Assembly: GCA_903925725.1 (NCBI GenBank)
Contig: CAIYGK010000595.1
Location: forward strand, 1 to 38,823
Direction: 5' to 3'
DNA length: 38,823 nucleotides
From: an uncultured beta proteobacterium
Lineage (GTDB): Bacteria > Pseudomonadota > Gammaproteobacteria > Burkholderiales > Burkholderiaceae_C
Shown here: positions 8,041-18,876 of the stretch, piece after piece
How positions within the stretch are numbered: the first letter of the stretch is position 1
How the letters are laid out: every line of letters begins with the position of its first letter
The notes under the pieces: generated by a model
Databases searched by the model: none
The model's input: the letters and a program-made list of their open reading frames with translations, nothing else
Told to the model about the DNA's origin: nothing
Made by a program: the position numbers and the translations under genes

Positions 8041-9621
8041 TCAGGTAACCGGTGCCGGGTTGAACAGGACCAGCGCGTTGTGCAGCTTCCATTGTTCGGC
8101 CCAGGTTTTCTTGCGCCCGCTTGCCACCTCCAGCATCAAGCGGAAAAGTTCCCAGCCTACCTCCTCAATGGTGGCTGAGCCGTCTGCAATGGTGCCGGCG
8201 TTCACGTCCATCAGGTCGTGCCAGCGCCGCGCCAGATCGCTGCGCGTGGCGACCTTGATCACGGGTACTTCAGCCAATCCGTAGGGCGTACCCCGTCCCG
8301 TGGTGAACACATGCAGGTTCATGCCCGCTGCCAGCTGCAGGGTGCCGCAGATGAAGTCGCTGGCTGGCGTGGCGGCAAAGGTCAGGCCTTTGCTCTTGAG
8401 TTTCTCGCCGGGCGCGAGCACGTTCGAGATGGCTACGCTACCGGACTTGACGATGGAGCCCATGGCCTTTTCCACGATATTGGACAGGCCGCCTGACTTG
8501 TTGCCCGGCGTGGTGTTGGCACTGCGGTCAACGCCGCCGCGCCGCAGATAGGCGTCGTACCAGGCCATCTCGCGAATCATGGCCTGCGCTACTTCGGGCG
8601 TGGCGGCGCGTGCCGTGAGCAGGGCAATCCCATCGCGCACTTCGGTGGTTTCGGAGAACATCACGCTGGCGCCGGCGCGCACCAGCAGGTCGGTGCAAAA
8701 GCCCACTGCCGGGTTCGCGGTGACGCCAGAGAAGGCATCGCTGCCACCACACTGCACGCCCACCACCAGTTCACTGGCACTCACTGTTTCGCGTCGGCGC
8801 GCGTTCAGGCGCTGCAGATGTTTTTCGGCCTGGCGCATGATGGAGTCGACCATAGTCATGAAGCCCACATGCGACTCATCCTGCAGGCACACCACGTCCA
8901 GCGCCTGGGCACTCTGTCGTTGGTCGATCAGGGCAATGGAGCCAGGCGGTAGCAGGCGTTCGGGCTGCAGCTTTTCGCAACCCAGACTGACCACCATCAC
9001 CTCGCCGCCGAAGTTCGGATTCAGGCTGATGTTACGCAGGGTGCGGATGGGAATGATGGCATCCGGCGCGTCGATGGCCACGCCGCAGCCGTAACCATGT
9101 TCCAGTGCCACCACGTCGTCCACGTTGGGAAAGCCTGGCAGCAACTCGGTCTTGATGCGCTGCACGGCAAACGCAGTGACACCGGCGACACACTGAACGG
9201 TTTGCGTGATGGCAAGGATGTTGCGGGTGCCGACCGATCCATCCGGGTTTCGGTACCCATCGAAAGTGAAGCCCTCCAGAGGCGGCATGGCAACGGGCGT
9301 GCTCGTGGCCAAAGGCAACTCGTCAAGTGCGCGCGCATCAGGCATGTGCAGCATGCGTTCGTGCACCCAGCTTCCAGCAGCAATGTCCTGCGTCGCGTAG
9401 CCAATGGGCACACCGTAGCGAAGCACCGCATCGTCCCGTTTCAGATCCATCAGCGCGACCTTGTGGCCTTGCGCAATGGGGCCCTGCAGGACCTGTCCTG
9501 TTGCCAGAACTGTGCCGGCGGGCAGACCGCCGTGGTTGGCCACGATGGCGACGTTGTCTCGGTCGTCCATGCGGATGATGAGCGGCTTGCTCTGCATGTT
9601 TTGTGGCGCGGCTGGCATCAA
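8041..9621 (-). CDS. garD: Galactarate dehydratase (UxaA/GarD family)
   Basis: 526 aa; N-terminal SAF-like domain, [24 protein letters not shown]-terminal [13 protein letters not shown] as in GarD-type proteins. Confidence 0.82.
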   Translation of the reverse strand: MMPAAPQNMQSKPLIIRMDDRDNVAIVANHGGLPAGTVLATGQVLQGPIAQGHKVALMDLKRDDAVLRYGVPIGYATQDIAAGSWVHERMLHMPDARALDELPLATSTPVAMPPLEGFTFDGYRNPDGSVGTRNILAITQTVQCVAGVTAFAVQRIKTELLPGFPNVDDVVALEHGYGCGVAIDAPDAIIPIRTLRNISLNPNFGGEVMVVSLGCEKLQPERLLPPGSIALIDQRQSAQALDVVCLQDESHVGFMTMVDSIMRQAEKHLQRLNARRRETVSASELVVGVQCGGSDAFSGVTANPAVGFCTDLLVRAGASVMFSETTEVRDGIALLTARAATPEVAQAMIREMAWYDAYLRRGGVDRSANTTPGNKSGGLSNIVEKAMGSIVKSGSVAISNVLAPGEKLKSKGLTFAATPASDFICGTLQLAAGMNLHVFTTGRGTPYGLAEVPVIKVATRSDLARRWHDLMDVNAGTIADGSATIEEVGWELFRLMLEVASGRKKTWAEQWKLHNALVLFNPAPVT

Positions 9622-9677
9622 TATCTCCTATCATGCTGGACGCTATGCGGACATCTCCAGAATTATTGTAAGCTGTT

Positions 9678-9691
9678 TGGTAGCGGTACCA
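9678..9691. promoter_or_regulatory. Predicted LacI-family operator TGGTAGCGGTACCA (garD / lacI divergent region)
   Basis: Inverted repeat TGGTA-GCGG-TACCA; exact reverse complement of the site at 10743-10756; between the divergent starts at 9621 and 9704. Confidence 0.75.
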
Positions 9692-9703
9692 TAATAGACT
9701 CCC

Positions 9704-10732
9704 ATGGACGAAAGAACCCCTTCCAGGCGGGCACGACGCGGCAGTGGTGCCATCACGCTGCGTGATGTGGCCAAGCTCGCCGGCGTTGCGCCGATCACGG
9801 CCTCGCGTGCGCTCAATACGCCTGCGCTGGTGTCCGACGAGGTTCGCCAGAAGGTGCTTGATGCCGTGCAACGCACGGGATACGTGCCCAACCGCATGGC
9901 GGGCGGCTTGGCATCTTCGCGCAGCCGCCTGATTGCTGCCATCGTGCCGAGTACCGTGATGTCGGTGTTCATGGAAACCATCGAATCCCTGAATCGCAAC
10001 CTGTTTGACGCTGGCTATCAACTCATGCTGGGCCAGTCGGACTACTCGGCAGCCCACGAAGAATTGCTGCTTGAAGCGGTCATCGGACGCCGGCCAGATG
10101 GCATCTTTCTGACCGGAATCTTGCAGCCGGGCCGGGCCCGAACCCGCTTGCTGGCCTCGGGCATACCGGTCCTCGAAACCTGGGACCTGACGCCGACGCC
10201 GATCGACATGTTGATTGGTTTCTCCCACTTGGACATCGGGCGCGAAGTGGCCACTTTTCTGATCGGCAAAGGTCGGTGCCGCTTTGCATTGATCAGGGCA
10301 GACGATGAGCGCGCCGGCCGGCGCGCAACGGCGTTTGCCGAGGCTGTGGCGCAACGCGGCTACGGCGATGCGCTGGTAATCAACGTCGGCGATGCGCGCT
10401 CGCTCAAGGGCGGGCGCGAGGCCATGGCCCGGGTGCTGAGGCAAGCACCCGACACCGACGCTGTTTTTTGCAGTTCCGACCTGCTGGCACTGGGTGCCAT
10501 GACCGAGGCTCGGGCGCAGGGGATTTCGATACCGGAGCGCATTGCGGTCATGGGCTTCGGGGATGTGCCGTTTCTGGCCGACATGGTGCCGGCGCTTAGC
10601 ACGGTGCGCATCAACGGCGCGGAGATGGGGCGCCAGGGCGCGCGCTTTCTGATAGAGCGCGCCGAGGGTCGCTCTGTGAACCCCGGCATTGTCGACGTTG
10701 GCTTCACCATCGTCGATCGTGATACAACTTGA
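9704..10732 (+). CDS. LacI-family transcriptional regulator (GntR-like)
   Basis: HTH ITLRDVAKLAGVAPITASRALNTPALVSDEVRQKV plus periplasmic-binding-like effector domain. Confidence 0.92.
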   Translation: MDERTPSRRARRGSGAITLRDVAKLAGVAPITASRALNTPALVSDEVRQKVLDAVQRTGYVPNRMAGGLASSRSRLIAAIVPSTVMSVFMETIESLNRNLFDAGYQLMLGQSDYSAAHEELLLEAVIGRRPDGIFLTGILQPGRARTRLLASGIPVLETWDLTPTPIDMLIGFSHLDIGREVATFLIGKGRCRFALIRADDERAGRRATAFAEAVAQRGYGDALVINVGDARSLKGGREAMARVLRQAPDTDAVFCSSDLLALGAMTEARAQGISIPERIAVMGFGDVPFLADMVPALSTVRINGAEMGRQGARFLIERAEGRSVNPGIVDVGFTIVDRDTT

Positions 10733-10742
10733 CGTCGCACAA

Positions 10743-10756
10743 TGGTACCGCTACCA
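10743..10756. promoter_or_regulatory. Predicted LacI-family operator TGGTACCGCTACCA upstream of the Bug/gudD operon
   Basis: AATGGTA-CCGC-TACCATT (10741-10758, 7-bp arms); overlaps a candidate -10 (TACCAT 10752) 17 bp from TTGACG (10729). Confidence 0.75.
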
Positions 10757-10806
10757 TTGAAGTTGTCCCAACGACCGATCACTCACCCACCTCAAGGAGA
10801 TCCAGG

Positions 10807-11760
10807 ATGAAGAAACTGCTTTGCGCGCTCGCTGCCTCGCTGGCGCTGTCGTCGGCAATGGCTTGGCCCGACAAGCCGGTGTCACTGGTTGTACCGTTTC
10901 CGCCAGGCGGCTCCACCGACCTGATTGCAAGAACACTGATACCGAAATTGCAGGAAAAGCTGGGCGGCACCTTCATCGTTGACAACAAGGGGGGTGCCAC
11001 CGGTACCATTGGCGCGGGCATGGTTGCCAAAGCTGCGCCCGATGGATACACGCTGCTGGTCTCGTCACTAGGGCCCTTTGTGATTGCGCCGCATCTGCTG
11101 ACCAAAGTTTCTTACGACGCCCTCAAGGACTTTGACTACATCACGGTCGCGGTGCAGGCGCCCAACGTGCTGGTGGTACCAGCCAAATCGCCCCACAAGA
11201 CGATGGCTGATGTCATCGCCTACGAAAAGGCGAATCCGGGCAAGATGAGCTTTGCGTCATCTGGCAATGGCAGCAGTGATCACCTGACAGCTGAACTGTT
11301 CTGGCTGCAAACCGGGACCAGCGGCCTGCATGTGCCTTACAAGGGCGGCGGGCCGGTGATGACCGACCTGCTGGGTGCACAGGTCGATTCGTCCTTCATG
11401 AACATCAATACAGCGATGCCGCAGATTCTGGCCGGCAAGTTGCGAGCACTGTCCATTACCAGCGCCAAACGCTCGCCGCTGCTGCCGAACGTGCCTACTC
11501 TGGAGGAAATCGGCGTGAAGGACGCCAACGTCTATTCGTGGCAGGCCATTGCTGCACCGCGCGGACTACCGGCGGATATCAAGACCAAGCTGCATGCAGC
11601 CATCGTCGCCGGCTTGAATGATCCGGTTATCAAAGCCAGGCTTCTGGACCTGGGCTTCGAGATCGTAGCCAACACGCCGGAGCAGTTCACGGCGTACCAG
11701 GCGGCGGAATTCGCACGCTGGAAGAAACTCATCGAATCGCGCAAGATCACGGCAGACTAA
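10807..11760 (+). CDS. Bug/TctC-family tripartite tricarboxylate solute-binding protein
   Basis: [42 protein letters not shown]...[21 protein letters not shown] upstream. Confidence 0.9.
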   Translation: MKKLLCALAASLALSSAMAWPDKPVSLVVPFPPGGSTDLIARTLIPKLQEKLGGTFIVDNKGGATGTIGAGMVAKAAPDGYTLLVSSLGPFVIAPHLLTKVSYDALKDFDYITVAVQAPNVLVVPAKSPHKTMADVIAYEKANPGKMSFASSGNGSSDHLTAELFWLQTGTSGLHVPYKGGGPVMTDLLGAQVDSSFMNINTAMPQILAGKLRALSITSAKRSPLLPNVPTLEEIGVKDANVYSWQAIAAPRGLPADIKTKLHAAIVAGLNDPVIKARLLDLGFEIVANTPEQFTAYQAAEFARWKKLIESRKITAD

Positions 11761-11780
11761 AGTCTCACAGGCGAACAAGG

Positions 11781-13115
11781 ATGAGCCAATCAAGGACACC
11801 GGTCATCACGACCCTGCAGGTGATACCGGTCGCCGGGCAGGACAGCATGCTGCTGAACCTGTCCGGAGCGCATGGTCCGTTCTTTACGCGCAATCTGCTG
11901 CTTCTCAAAGACAGCGCCGGCCGCACCGGTGTTGGCGAAGTACCGGGGGGAGACAAAATTCGCGCAACGCTGGAAGATGCCCGACAGATGGTTGTAGGGC
12001 AGCAAATTGGCAATGTGCAGGCGTTGCTCAACACCATGCGCAACCGCTTTGCTGATCGTGACGCGGGTGGCCGCGGTCTGCAAACCTTTGACCTGCGCAC
12101 CACGATTCACGCTTTGACGGCGGTGGAGTCGGCCATGCTTGACCTGTTGGGGCAGCATCTGAACCTTCCCGTCGCCGCCTTGCTCGGTGAGGGCCAGCAG
12201 CGCAGCGCCGTGGAGATGCTGGGCTATCTGTTCTTCATTGGAGACCGAAAGAAGACGGACCTGCCTTACCGCGCCGAAGACCAGTCAGACGAGAACTGGT
12301 TGCGCTTGCGCAACGAGCAGGCGCTGACGCCCGGGTCGGTCGTCCGGCTGGCCGAGGCGGCGCAGGCGCGCTACGGCTTCAACGACTTCAAGCTCAAGGG
12401 TGGTGTGCTGCGCGGCGAGGAAGAAATTGAGGTGGTGAAAGCTTTGCACGAGCGCTTTCCCAAGGCGCGCGTCACCATCGACCCGAACGGCGGCTGGTTG
12501 CTCAAAGACGCGGTGCGCCTGATGCGCGACCTGCGCGGCGTCGTGGCTTATGCCGAAGATCCGTGCGGTGCCGAAGACGGATTTTCTGGACGCGAGGTTA
12601 TGGCCGAATTCCGTCGCGCCACGGGCTTGCCGACAGCGACGAACATGATTGCCACGGACTGGCGTCAACTGAGCCATGCGCTGGCCTTGCAGTCGGTCGA
12701 TATACCTTTGGCCGATCCGCATTTCTGGACCATGGCTGGTTCGGTACGCGTGGCGCAGACCTGTCGCGACTGGGGACTCACCTGGGGGTCGCATTCCAAC
12801 AACCACTTCGACGTCTCGCTGGCGATGTTCACGCACGTGGCCGCTGCCGCACCGGGCAAGGTGACCGCCATCGACACGCACTGGATCTGGCAGGATGGAC
12901 AGCGTCTGACCAAGGAGCCGTTGCAAATTGTGGGAGGCCTGGTCCAGGTGCCCACGATGCCGGGCCTTGGCGTCGAACTTGACATGATCGAAGTTGAGAA
13001 GGCACACAAGCTCTACAAGCAGCATGGGCTGGGCGCACGCGATGACGCCATGGCCATGCAGTACCTGATTCCGGGCTGGGCGTTCAATGCCAAGCGTCCG
13101 GCTCTTGAGCGTTGA
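11781..13115 (+). CDS. gudD: Glucarate dehydratase (enolase superfamily)
   Basis: [62 protein letters not shown] match GudD-type enolase residues. Confidence 0.88.
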   Translation: MSQSRTPVITTLQVIPVAGQDSMLLNLSGAHGPFFTRNLLLLKDSAGRTGVGEVPGGDKIRATLEDARQMVVGQQIGNVQALLNTMRNRFADRDAGGRGLQTFDLRTTIHALTAVESAMLDLLGQHLNLPVAALLGEGQQRSAVEMLGYLFFIGDRKKTDLPYRAEDQSDENWLRLRNEQALTPGSVVRLAEAAQARYGFNDFKLKGGVLRGEEEIEVVKALHERFPKARVTIDPNGGWLLKDAVRLMRDLRGVVAYAEDPCGAEDGFSGREVMAEFRRATGLPTATNMIATDWRQLSHALALQSVDIPLADPHFWTMAGSVRVAQTCRDWGLTWGSHSNNHFDVSLAMFTHVAAAAPGKVTAIDTHWIWQDGQRLTKEPLQIVGGLVQVPTMPGLGVELDMIEVEKAHKLYKQHGLGARDDAMAMQYLIPGWAFNAKRPALER

Positions 13116-13128
13116 AGGAGAGCACAAA

Positions 13129-13893
13129 ATGAGAGCAAACCGCTTGCGCACTATCTGGCAATCCGGCGGCGCCGTCGTCAATGGCTGGCTCGCCATCGCC
13201 AACAGTTTTTCCGCCGAAACCATGGCGCACCAGGGCTGGGACTCACTCACCATTGACCTGCAGCATGGCGTGGTGGATTACCAGGCCATGGTGACCATGC
13301 TGCAAGCCATCTCCACGACCGACACCGTACCTGTAGTGCGTGTGCCCTGGCTGGAGCCCGGTATCCTGATGAAGACACTCGATGCTGGTGCCTATGGCGT
13401 GATTTGCCCCATGATCAACAGCCGCGAAGAGGCACAAAAACTGGTGGCCTGCACTCATTACGCGCCACGCGGTACGCGCAGTTTTGGCCCGGTGCGCGCA
13501 CTGCTTTACGCTGGTGCTGACTATCCGCAACATGCCAATGACACCATCGTCACCTTTGCCATGATAGAGACCGCTGCGGCGCTGGACAGGCTGGACGATA
13601 TTCTGTCTGTCGAAGGGCTGGATGCGATCTACATCGGACCTTCGGACCTGTCGCTGGCCTTGGGCTGCACACCGACTTTCGATGACCTGGATCCGAAGGC
13701 GGCCGAGGCTGTTGACCACATTCTTGCGCGGGCCAAGGCGCACGGCGTGGTCGCGGGTATTCACAATGGGAGCCCCGAGGCGGCGCTCAAGCGCATTGCA
13801 AAGGGCTTTCAATTTGTCACGGTCAGCTCCGATGCCCGGCTCATGGCGGCAGGCGCGCAATCGGTGCTGGCCAAAATGCGCACGGCAGCATGA
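13129..13893 (+). CDS. HpcH/HpaI-family aldolase (probably 2-keto-3-deoxyglucarate aldolase role)
   Basis: DSLTIDLQHGVVDY, MIETAAALD, YIGPSDLSLALG; likely start MRANRLRTIWQ at 13129. Confidence 0.85.
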   Translation: MRANRLRTIWQSGGAVVNGWLAIANSFSAETMAHQGWDSLTIDLQHGVVDYQAMVTMLQAISTTDTVPVVRVPWLEPGILMKTLDAGAYGVICPMINSREEAQKLVACTHYAPRGTRSFGPVRALLYAGADYPQHANDTIVTFAMIETAAALDRLDDILSVEGLDAIYIGPSDLSLALGCTPTFDDLDPKAAEAVDHILARAKAHGVVAGIHNGSPEAALKRIAKGFQFVTVSSDARLMAAGAQSVLAKMRTAA

Positions 13894-15176
13894 CCACCCT
13901 GAACCCGGCAGCGTTGCTGCGCCGGATGTTTGACGCGGCCATCGCGGCGGCTCAGCCGGCTCTGTGCCTGCCTGCGCATTTGCCATCGCCTCCAAAGGGC
14001 AGAACCATTGTGATCGGTGCGGGCAAGGCGTCCGCGGCCATGGCGCGCGCGTTGGAAGATCATTGGACGGGGCCGATCGAAGGGATCGTCGTAACGCGAT
14101 ACGGCTATGAGATTGCATGCTCGCAGATAGAAATCGTACAGGCGGCGCATCCGGTGCCGGATGCCGCGGGCTTGCGCGCAGCCACAAGAATCCTGGAGTT
14201 GGTGAAGAACCTCACGCCGGATGACCTGGTCATTGCGTTGATCTCCGGTGGTGGCTCGGCCCTGCTGGTTTCACCTGCACCGGGTTTGACGCTTGAAGAC
14301 AAACAAGCCGTCAATGCAGCGCTGCTGAAGTGCGGCGCCACTATCTCGGAAATGAATTGTGTGCGCCGCCATCTGTCTTCCATCAAAGGCGGGCGACTCG
14401 CAGCAGCCTGTCACCCGGCGAGATTGCTGACGCTGCTGATTTCGGACGTTCCCGGTGACAATCCGATGGACATTGCTTCCGGTCCGACCGTGGCCGATCC
14501 AAGCACTTGTGCTGACGCGCTGGCCATCATTGAGCGCTACCGGATCGATATCCCGGCTCCGGCGCGGGCGCATCTGGAAAGTGGCGAGGGCGAAAGCGTC
14601 AAACCAGGTGATGCCAGACTTGGCAGAATCGAAACCCGGATCATCGCGGCACCACAAGGCTCACTGGAAGCAGCGGCACAAATTGCGCGAGAGGCCGGTG
14701 TCACACCCTACATCCTGAGCGACAGCCTTGAAGGTGAAGCCCGGGACATTGGCAAAGCACATGCTGGTATTGCGCGACAAGTTGCAGTTCGTGACCAACC
14801 TTTCACCGCTCCCTGCGTGCTGCTTTCGGGTGGCGAAACAACGGTCACTGTCAGGGGCACGGGTCGCGGTGGACGCAATGTCGAATTCCTGCTTTCACTG
14901 GCCCTTTCCCTTGATGGATTGGCCGGCGTTTACGCGATGGCCGGCGATACCGACGGTGTTGACGGCGCAGCAGAAATCGCCGGCGCCGTGATCACCCCGG
15001 ACACTTTGAAGCGAGCCTGGGCGCAAGGCATCAGAGCGCGCGCCAGCCTTGACGGCAACGATGCTCACAGCTTCTTTCAGGCCCTGGGCGACTCCGTCGT
15101 AACGGGGCCGACTCTGACCAATGTGAACGACTTCCGGGCGATTTACATCGGCCGACCAGGCGCCGCTTTGCCCTAG
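13890..15176 (+). CDS. Glycerate 2-kinase, MOFRL family (TtuD/GckA-like)
   Basis: VIGAGKASAAMARALE, ALISGGGSALL, SDVPGDNPMDIASGPT, TDGVDGAAEIAGA; ATGA overlap with the upstream aldolase. Confidence 0.88.
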   Translation: MTTLNPAALLRRMFDAAIAAAQPALCLPAHLPSPPKGRTIVIGAGKASAAMARALEDHWTGPIEGIVVTRYGYEIACSQIEIVQAAHPVPDAAGLRAATRILELVKNLTPDDLVIALISGGGSALLVSPAPGLTLEDKQAVNAALLKCGATISEMNCVRRHLSSIKGGRLAAACHPARLLTLLISDVPGDNPMDIASGPTVADPSTCADALAIIERYRIDIPAPARAHLESGEGESVKPGDARLGRIETRIIAAPQGSLEAAAQIAREAGVTPYILSDSLEGEARDIGKAHAGIARQVAVRDQPFTAPCVLLSGGETTVTVRGTGRGGRNVEFLLSLALSLDGLAGVYAMAGDTDGVDGAAEIAGAVITPDTLKRAWAQGIRARASLDGNDAHSFFQALGDSVVTGPTLTNVNDFRAIYIGRPGAALP

Positions 15177-15261
15177 CGCAAGACACGCCAGTTCGCCGGC
15201 CGGCCTTTGCGAAGTTCCATGGCGGCGCGATCGTTGTTTGACTTCTACAATGAAAGCCGCC

Positions 15262-16671
15262 ATGACAGACTCCTACCTTAACTTTGCCAACTCGGCCTTG
15301 GGCTCCCGGCTTGCCAACGCCCTGGGCCTGCCCAAACCCATCGTGCTGGAGCGCTATCGCGAGGGCCAGGCAGTGGCCCGGGGAACGGTGCTGCTCGGTG
15401 GCGGCGCCGATCCACAATTGCTGCCGGCGCTCGCTGCTGCACTCAAATCCATGGCGGCGCAAACGCTGGCCCATGCGCAGTTGCCGCAGTGGACGCCAGT
15501 GGCAAACCAGGCCGGATTGCTGACCGGCCGCTGGGGTGTGGCCGACCAACCCGGGGAAAAAGTCAAGGCCTTGCTGTTTGACGCCACCGGTATGACCGAC
15601 AGCAGTCAGGCCGATGCGCTTTACACGTTCTTTCACGACAGTGCGCGCTCCGTCCTTACCTGCGGTCGCGTCGTGATTCTGGGGCGCCCACCTGAAGCCT
15701 GCAAGAGTGCGCGTCAGGCCACGCTGCAGCGGGCGCTCGAAGGCTTGACGCGTTCACTGGCCAAGGAACTGGGCAAAGGCATCAACGTGCAACTGCTCTA
15801 CGTCGCCGAAGGCGCACAGGACCAGATCGAATCGACGCTGCGCTTTCTACTTTCGCCGCGCTCGGCCTATGTCTCGGCGCAAGTCATCCGGATCGGACAG
15901 CCGGTGGGTGCGGTAGCGTTGCCTTCGGACTGGAACCAGCCGCTCTCGGGCAAGAAGGTGTTGGTGACCGGTGCGTCTCGTGGCATTGGCGCATCGATTG
16001 CCGAGGTGATGGTGCGCGAAGGTGCGACCGTCATTTGTCTCGATGTGCCGCAGGCGCAAAACGAGCTCGATCAGATTGCCCAGCGGCTCGGTGCCAGCGC
16101 CATTGCGCTGGACATCAGCGCTGCAGATGCGCCACAGCAGCTGGTTGCTGCAGCCAAGGCCCAGGGCGACTGGGACGTGGTGGTGCACAACGCCGGCATC
16201 ACGCGCGACAAGACCATCGCCAACATGAAGCCGCATCTGTGGCAGATGGTGGTCAACGTCAATCTGTCGGCGCAGGAACGCATCAATGACGCGCTGGTCG
16301 AGTCCGGCGCGCTCGGCGCAGGCGGGCGCATTGTCTGCGTGTCGTCCATCTCGGGCATTGCCGGCAACCGGGGCCAAACGAATTACGCCTTGTCGAAGGC
16401 GGGCGTCATCGGCATGGTGCAAAGCATGGCACCGCAGTTGGCCAGCAAGGGCATCACCATCAATGCCGTGGCGCCGGGTTTTATCGAAACTCAAATGAGC
16501 GCAGCCATTCCCTTTGCCATCCGCGAAGCGGGACGCCGCATGAATTCCATGAGCCAGGGTGGTCTGCCGCAGGACGTGGCCGAGACGATTGCCTGGTTTG
16601 CCTCTCCGGCATCGGGCGGCCTTACCGGCAACGTCGTGCGGGTTTGCGGGCAGAGCCTGATTGGCGCCTGA
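15262..16671 (+). CDS. 3-oxoacyl-ACP reductase, high-molecular-weight FabG type
   Basis: C-terminal SDR with TGASRGIGASIAEV, NAGITRDKTI, YALSK; about 230-aa N-terminal extension. Start could also be 15238 or 15250. Confidence 0.85.
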   Translation: MTDSYLNFANSALGSRLANALGLPKPIVLERYREGQAVARGTVLLGGGADPQLLPALAAALKSMAAQTLAHAQLPQWTPVANQAGLLTGRWGVADQPGEKVKALLFDATGMTDSSQADALYTFFHDSARSVLTCGRVVILGRPPEACKSARQATLQRALEGLTRSLAKELGKGINVQLLYVAEGAQDQIESTLRFLLSPRSAYVSAQVIRIGQPVGAVALPSDWNQPLSGKKVLVTGASRGIGASIAEVMVREGATVICLDVPQAQNELDQIAQRLGASAIALDISAADAPQQLVAAAKAQGDWDVVVHNAGITRDKTIANMKPHLWQMVVNVNLSAQERINDALVESGALGAGGRIVCVSSISGIAGNRGQTNYALSKAGVIGMVQSMAPQLASKGITINAVAPGFIETQMSAAIPFAIREAGRRMNSMSQGGLPQDVAETIAWFASPASGGLTGNVVRVCGQSLIGA

Positions 16672-16677
16672 CCCACC

Positions 16678-17562
16678 ATGAAGACCATAGAGATCACGCA
16701 GCCGGCCAGCACGGCAGCCCTGTATTTCGGCGCGCTGCGTGGCGGTAGCAAGAAAGGCGCGACGGTGCCGGGTTTGCCGGCGCTGACCTTGGTGCGTCCG
16801 ACACTGAAGCTCGACGGCGGACATCTGGCGCAGTACACAAAGGTCTGCGGCTTCGCGCCTGTGCACGGCGTTCCCCCCACGTATCCACAGTTGCTCACCT
16901 TCCCTCTGGTCATGGCCTTCTTTGCTTCGGACGAGTGCCCCTGGCCAGCCATGGGAACGGTGCATCTGGCGAACCGCATTGTGCAGCACCAGAGCTTGCA
17001 TCCGGGCGACACCCTGCGTGTTGAGCTCTGTACCGGAGCCGTGATGGCGCACGAAAAAGGACAGATCTTCGAGCTTGATCTCAAGATTCTGCGTCGTGAT
17101 GAACTGGTCTGGCAAGCGACGCAAAGCTTGCTGCGACTGGGCGTCAAGCAACCCGCTGGTGTCGCCTTTGCCGGCTACGTGCGCAGCGATGCGCCGCTTT
17201 CGCGCCAGGCTGATTTTTCCGCGCCGGCCAATATCGGCCGGCGTTATGGCAGCGTTTCGGGCGACCGCAATCCGATTCATCTGTGGGCGCTGTCGGCGCG
17301 CCTCTTTGGTTTTCGCCGTGCCATCGCGCACGGCATGTGGACTCAGGCGCGCGCACTCGCAGCGCTACTGCCGCGCGAACCCCTGAATCAGGCCGAGGTG
17401 GCGGTGGACTTCAAAACTCCCCTGTTCCTGCCAGCGCGGGCAACGCTGTGGACCCGCCATCAGCCGCAGAATTCAGCCAACGCCGGTGTCCTGTTCGAGG
17501 TTCGCAACAGCAAAGGCGACAAGCCGCATTTGCGCGGTCAATTGAGCTACCAGAAGAACTAG
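16678..17562 (+). CDS. MaoC-family (R)-hydratase
   Basis: Hotdog protein with hydratase 2 motif YGSVSGDRNPIHLWALSARLFGF...AHGMW. Confidence 0.85.
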   Translation: MKTIEITQPASTAALYFGALRGGSKKGATVPGLPALTLVRPTLKLDGGHLAQYTKVCGFAPVHGVPPTYPQLLTFPLVMAFFASDECPWPAMGTVHLANRIVQHQSLHPGDTLRVELCTGAVMAHEKGQIFELDLKILRRDELVWQATQSLLRLGVKQPAGVAFAGYVRSDAPLSRQADFSAPANIGRRYGSVSGDRNPIHLWALSARLFGFRRAIAHGMWTQARALAALLPREPLNQAEVAVDFKTPLFLPARATLWTRHQPQNSANAGVLFEVRNSKGDKPHLRGQLSYQKN

Positions 17563-18861
17563 ATGACCATGAACAACCGCATCCGTCGCGTCGCTATTCT
17601 GGGCGGCAACCGCATTCCGTTTGCCCGCTCCAACACCGTCTATTCGCACGCCAGCAACCAGGAGATGCTGACAGCCACCTTGCAGGGACTGGTGGACCGC
17701 TACCAACTCCACGGAGAGCGTTTGGGTGACGTGGTCGGCGGCGCCGTGATGAAGCATTCACGGGATTTCAATCTGGTGCGCGAGTCTGTTTTGTCCACTA
17801 CGTTGGCGCGTGAAACGCCGGCCTTCGATTTGCAGCAGGCCTGCGGTACCGGGCTGGAAGCGGCCATCGTCGTTGCCAACAAGATCGCTCTGGGCCAGAT
17901 CGAATGCGGCATTGCCGGTGGTGTTGACACTACTTCGGATGCACCGATTGGCCTGAACGAAAAGATGCGCCGCATCCTGCTGGATGCCAGTCGTGCCAGG
18001 ACCGCAATGCAGCGCATTTCTGTCTTGTCCCGGATGCGTCCGGGCATGTTGTTCAGCCCAGCCCTGCCAAGAAACGGCGAGCCACGCACCGGCCTGTCCA
18101 TGGGGGAGCATGCGGAATTGACGGCGCGGGAGTGGGGTATCCGGCGGGAAGAGCAGGACGAACTGGCTCTCAGAAGTCACCTCAATCTGGCCAAGGCCTA
18201 TGACAGCGGGTTTTTTGTCGACCTGATGACGAGTTTCAAAGGCGTCAGCCGCGACAACAATCTGCGCGCTGACCTGACGATGGAAAAGCTGCGCGCCCTC
18301 AAACCGGCGTTCGACAAAAAGGTGGCGCCGCAGCAGGGCACACTGACGGCCGGTAATTCAAGCGCGTTGACCGACGGTGCTTCAGCGGTGCTGTTGGCCA
18401 GCGAAGAATGGGCCCGCTCGCGGCAACTGCCAGTGCTGGCCTGGCTGACGTTCAGTGAAGTGGCGGCTGTGGACTTCTTTGACAGGAAAGAAGGCTTGCT
18501 GATGGCGCCCGCTTACGCTGTGCCACGTATGCTGGCGCGGGCCAGACTGAAGTTGCAGGACTTCGACTTCTATGAGATTCACGAGGCCTTTGCGGCGCAG
18601 GTGCTGTGCACGCTGAGAGCCTGGGAAGACCCGAAATTTTGCCAGGAACGGCTGGGCTTGCCGCGTGTGCTCGGTGCCATAGCCCCCGAAAGAATCAATG
18701 TCAATGGCAGCTCACTGGCCGCGGGGCATCCCTTTGCCGCTACGGGCGCCAGATTGCTGGCGACCCTGGCAAAAATGTTGGCGCAAAAGGGATCGGGCCG
18801 CGGCCTGATCTCGATCTGTGCCGCAGGTGGTCAGGGCGTCGTGGCGATTCTTGAACGGTAG
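17563..18861 (+). CDS. Acetyl-CoA C-acyltransferase (FadI-like thiolase)
   Basis: Catalytic LQQACGTGLEA, GHPFAATGARL, ICAAGGQG; AILGGNRIPFARS N-terminus. Confidence 0.9.
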   Translation: MTMNNRIRRVAILGGNRIPFARSNTVYSHASNQEMLTATLQGLVDRYQLHGERLGDVVGGAVMKHSRDFNLVRESVLSTTLARETPAFDLQQACGTGLEAAIVVANKIALGQIECGIAGGVDTTSDAPIGLNEKMRRILLDASRARTAMQRISVLSRMRPGMLFSPALPRNGEPRTGLSMGEHAELTAREWGIRREEQDELALRSHLNLAKAYDSGFFVDLMTSFKGVSRDNNLRADLTMEKLRALKPAFDKKVAPQQGTLTAGNSSALTDGASAVLLASEEWARSRQLPVLAWLTFSEVAAVDFFDRKEGLLMAPAYAVPRMLARARLKLQDFDFYEIHEAFAAQVLCTLRAWEDPKFCQERLGLPRVLGAIAPERINVNGSSLAAGHPFAATGARLLATLAKMLAQKGSGRGLISICAAGGQGVVAILER

Positions 18862-18876
18862 CTCAGAAAGATCAGC

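Noticed and set aside
9338-10444. 368-aa ORF on the - strand
   Set aside because: Antisense to the LacI-family regulator and overlapping garD out of frame; would also cross the operator region.
11000-11020. Third LacI operator candidate (CCGGTACCATTGG) inside the Bug gene
   Set aside because: Only one arm matches and it lies in conserved coding sequence (TGTIGAG).
15190-15215. GCCGGCCGGC palindrome before fabG
   Set aside because: Short GC-only palindrome expected by chance at this base composition; no terminator U-run.
15847-17331. 494-aa ORF on the - strand
   Set aside because: Antisense to fabG and maoC, which have clear family motifs. The translation is Arg/His/Gln-rich with no recognisable domain: a high-GC shadow ORF.
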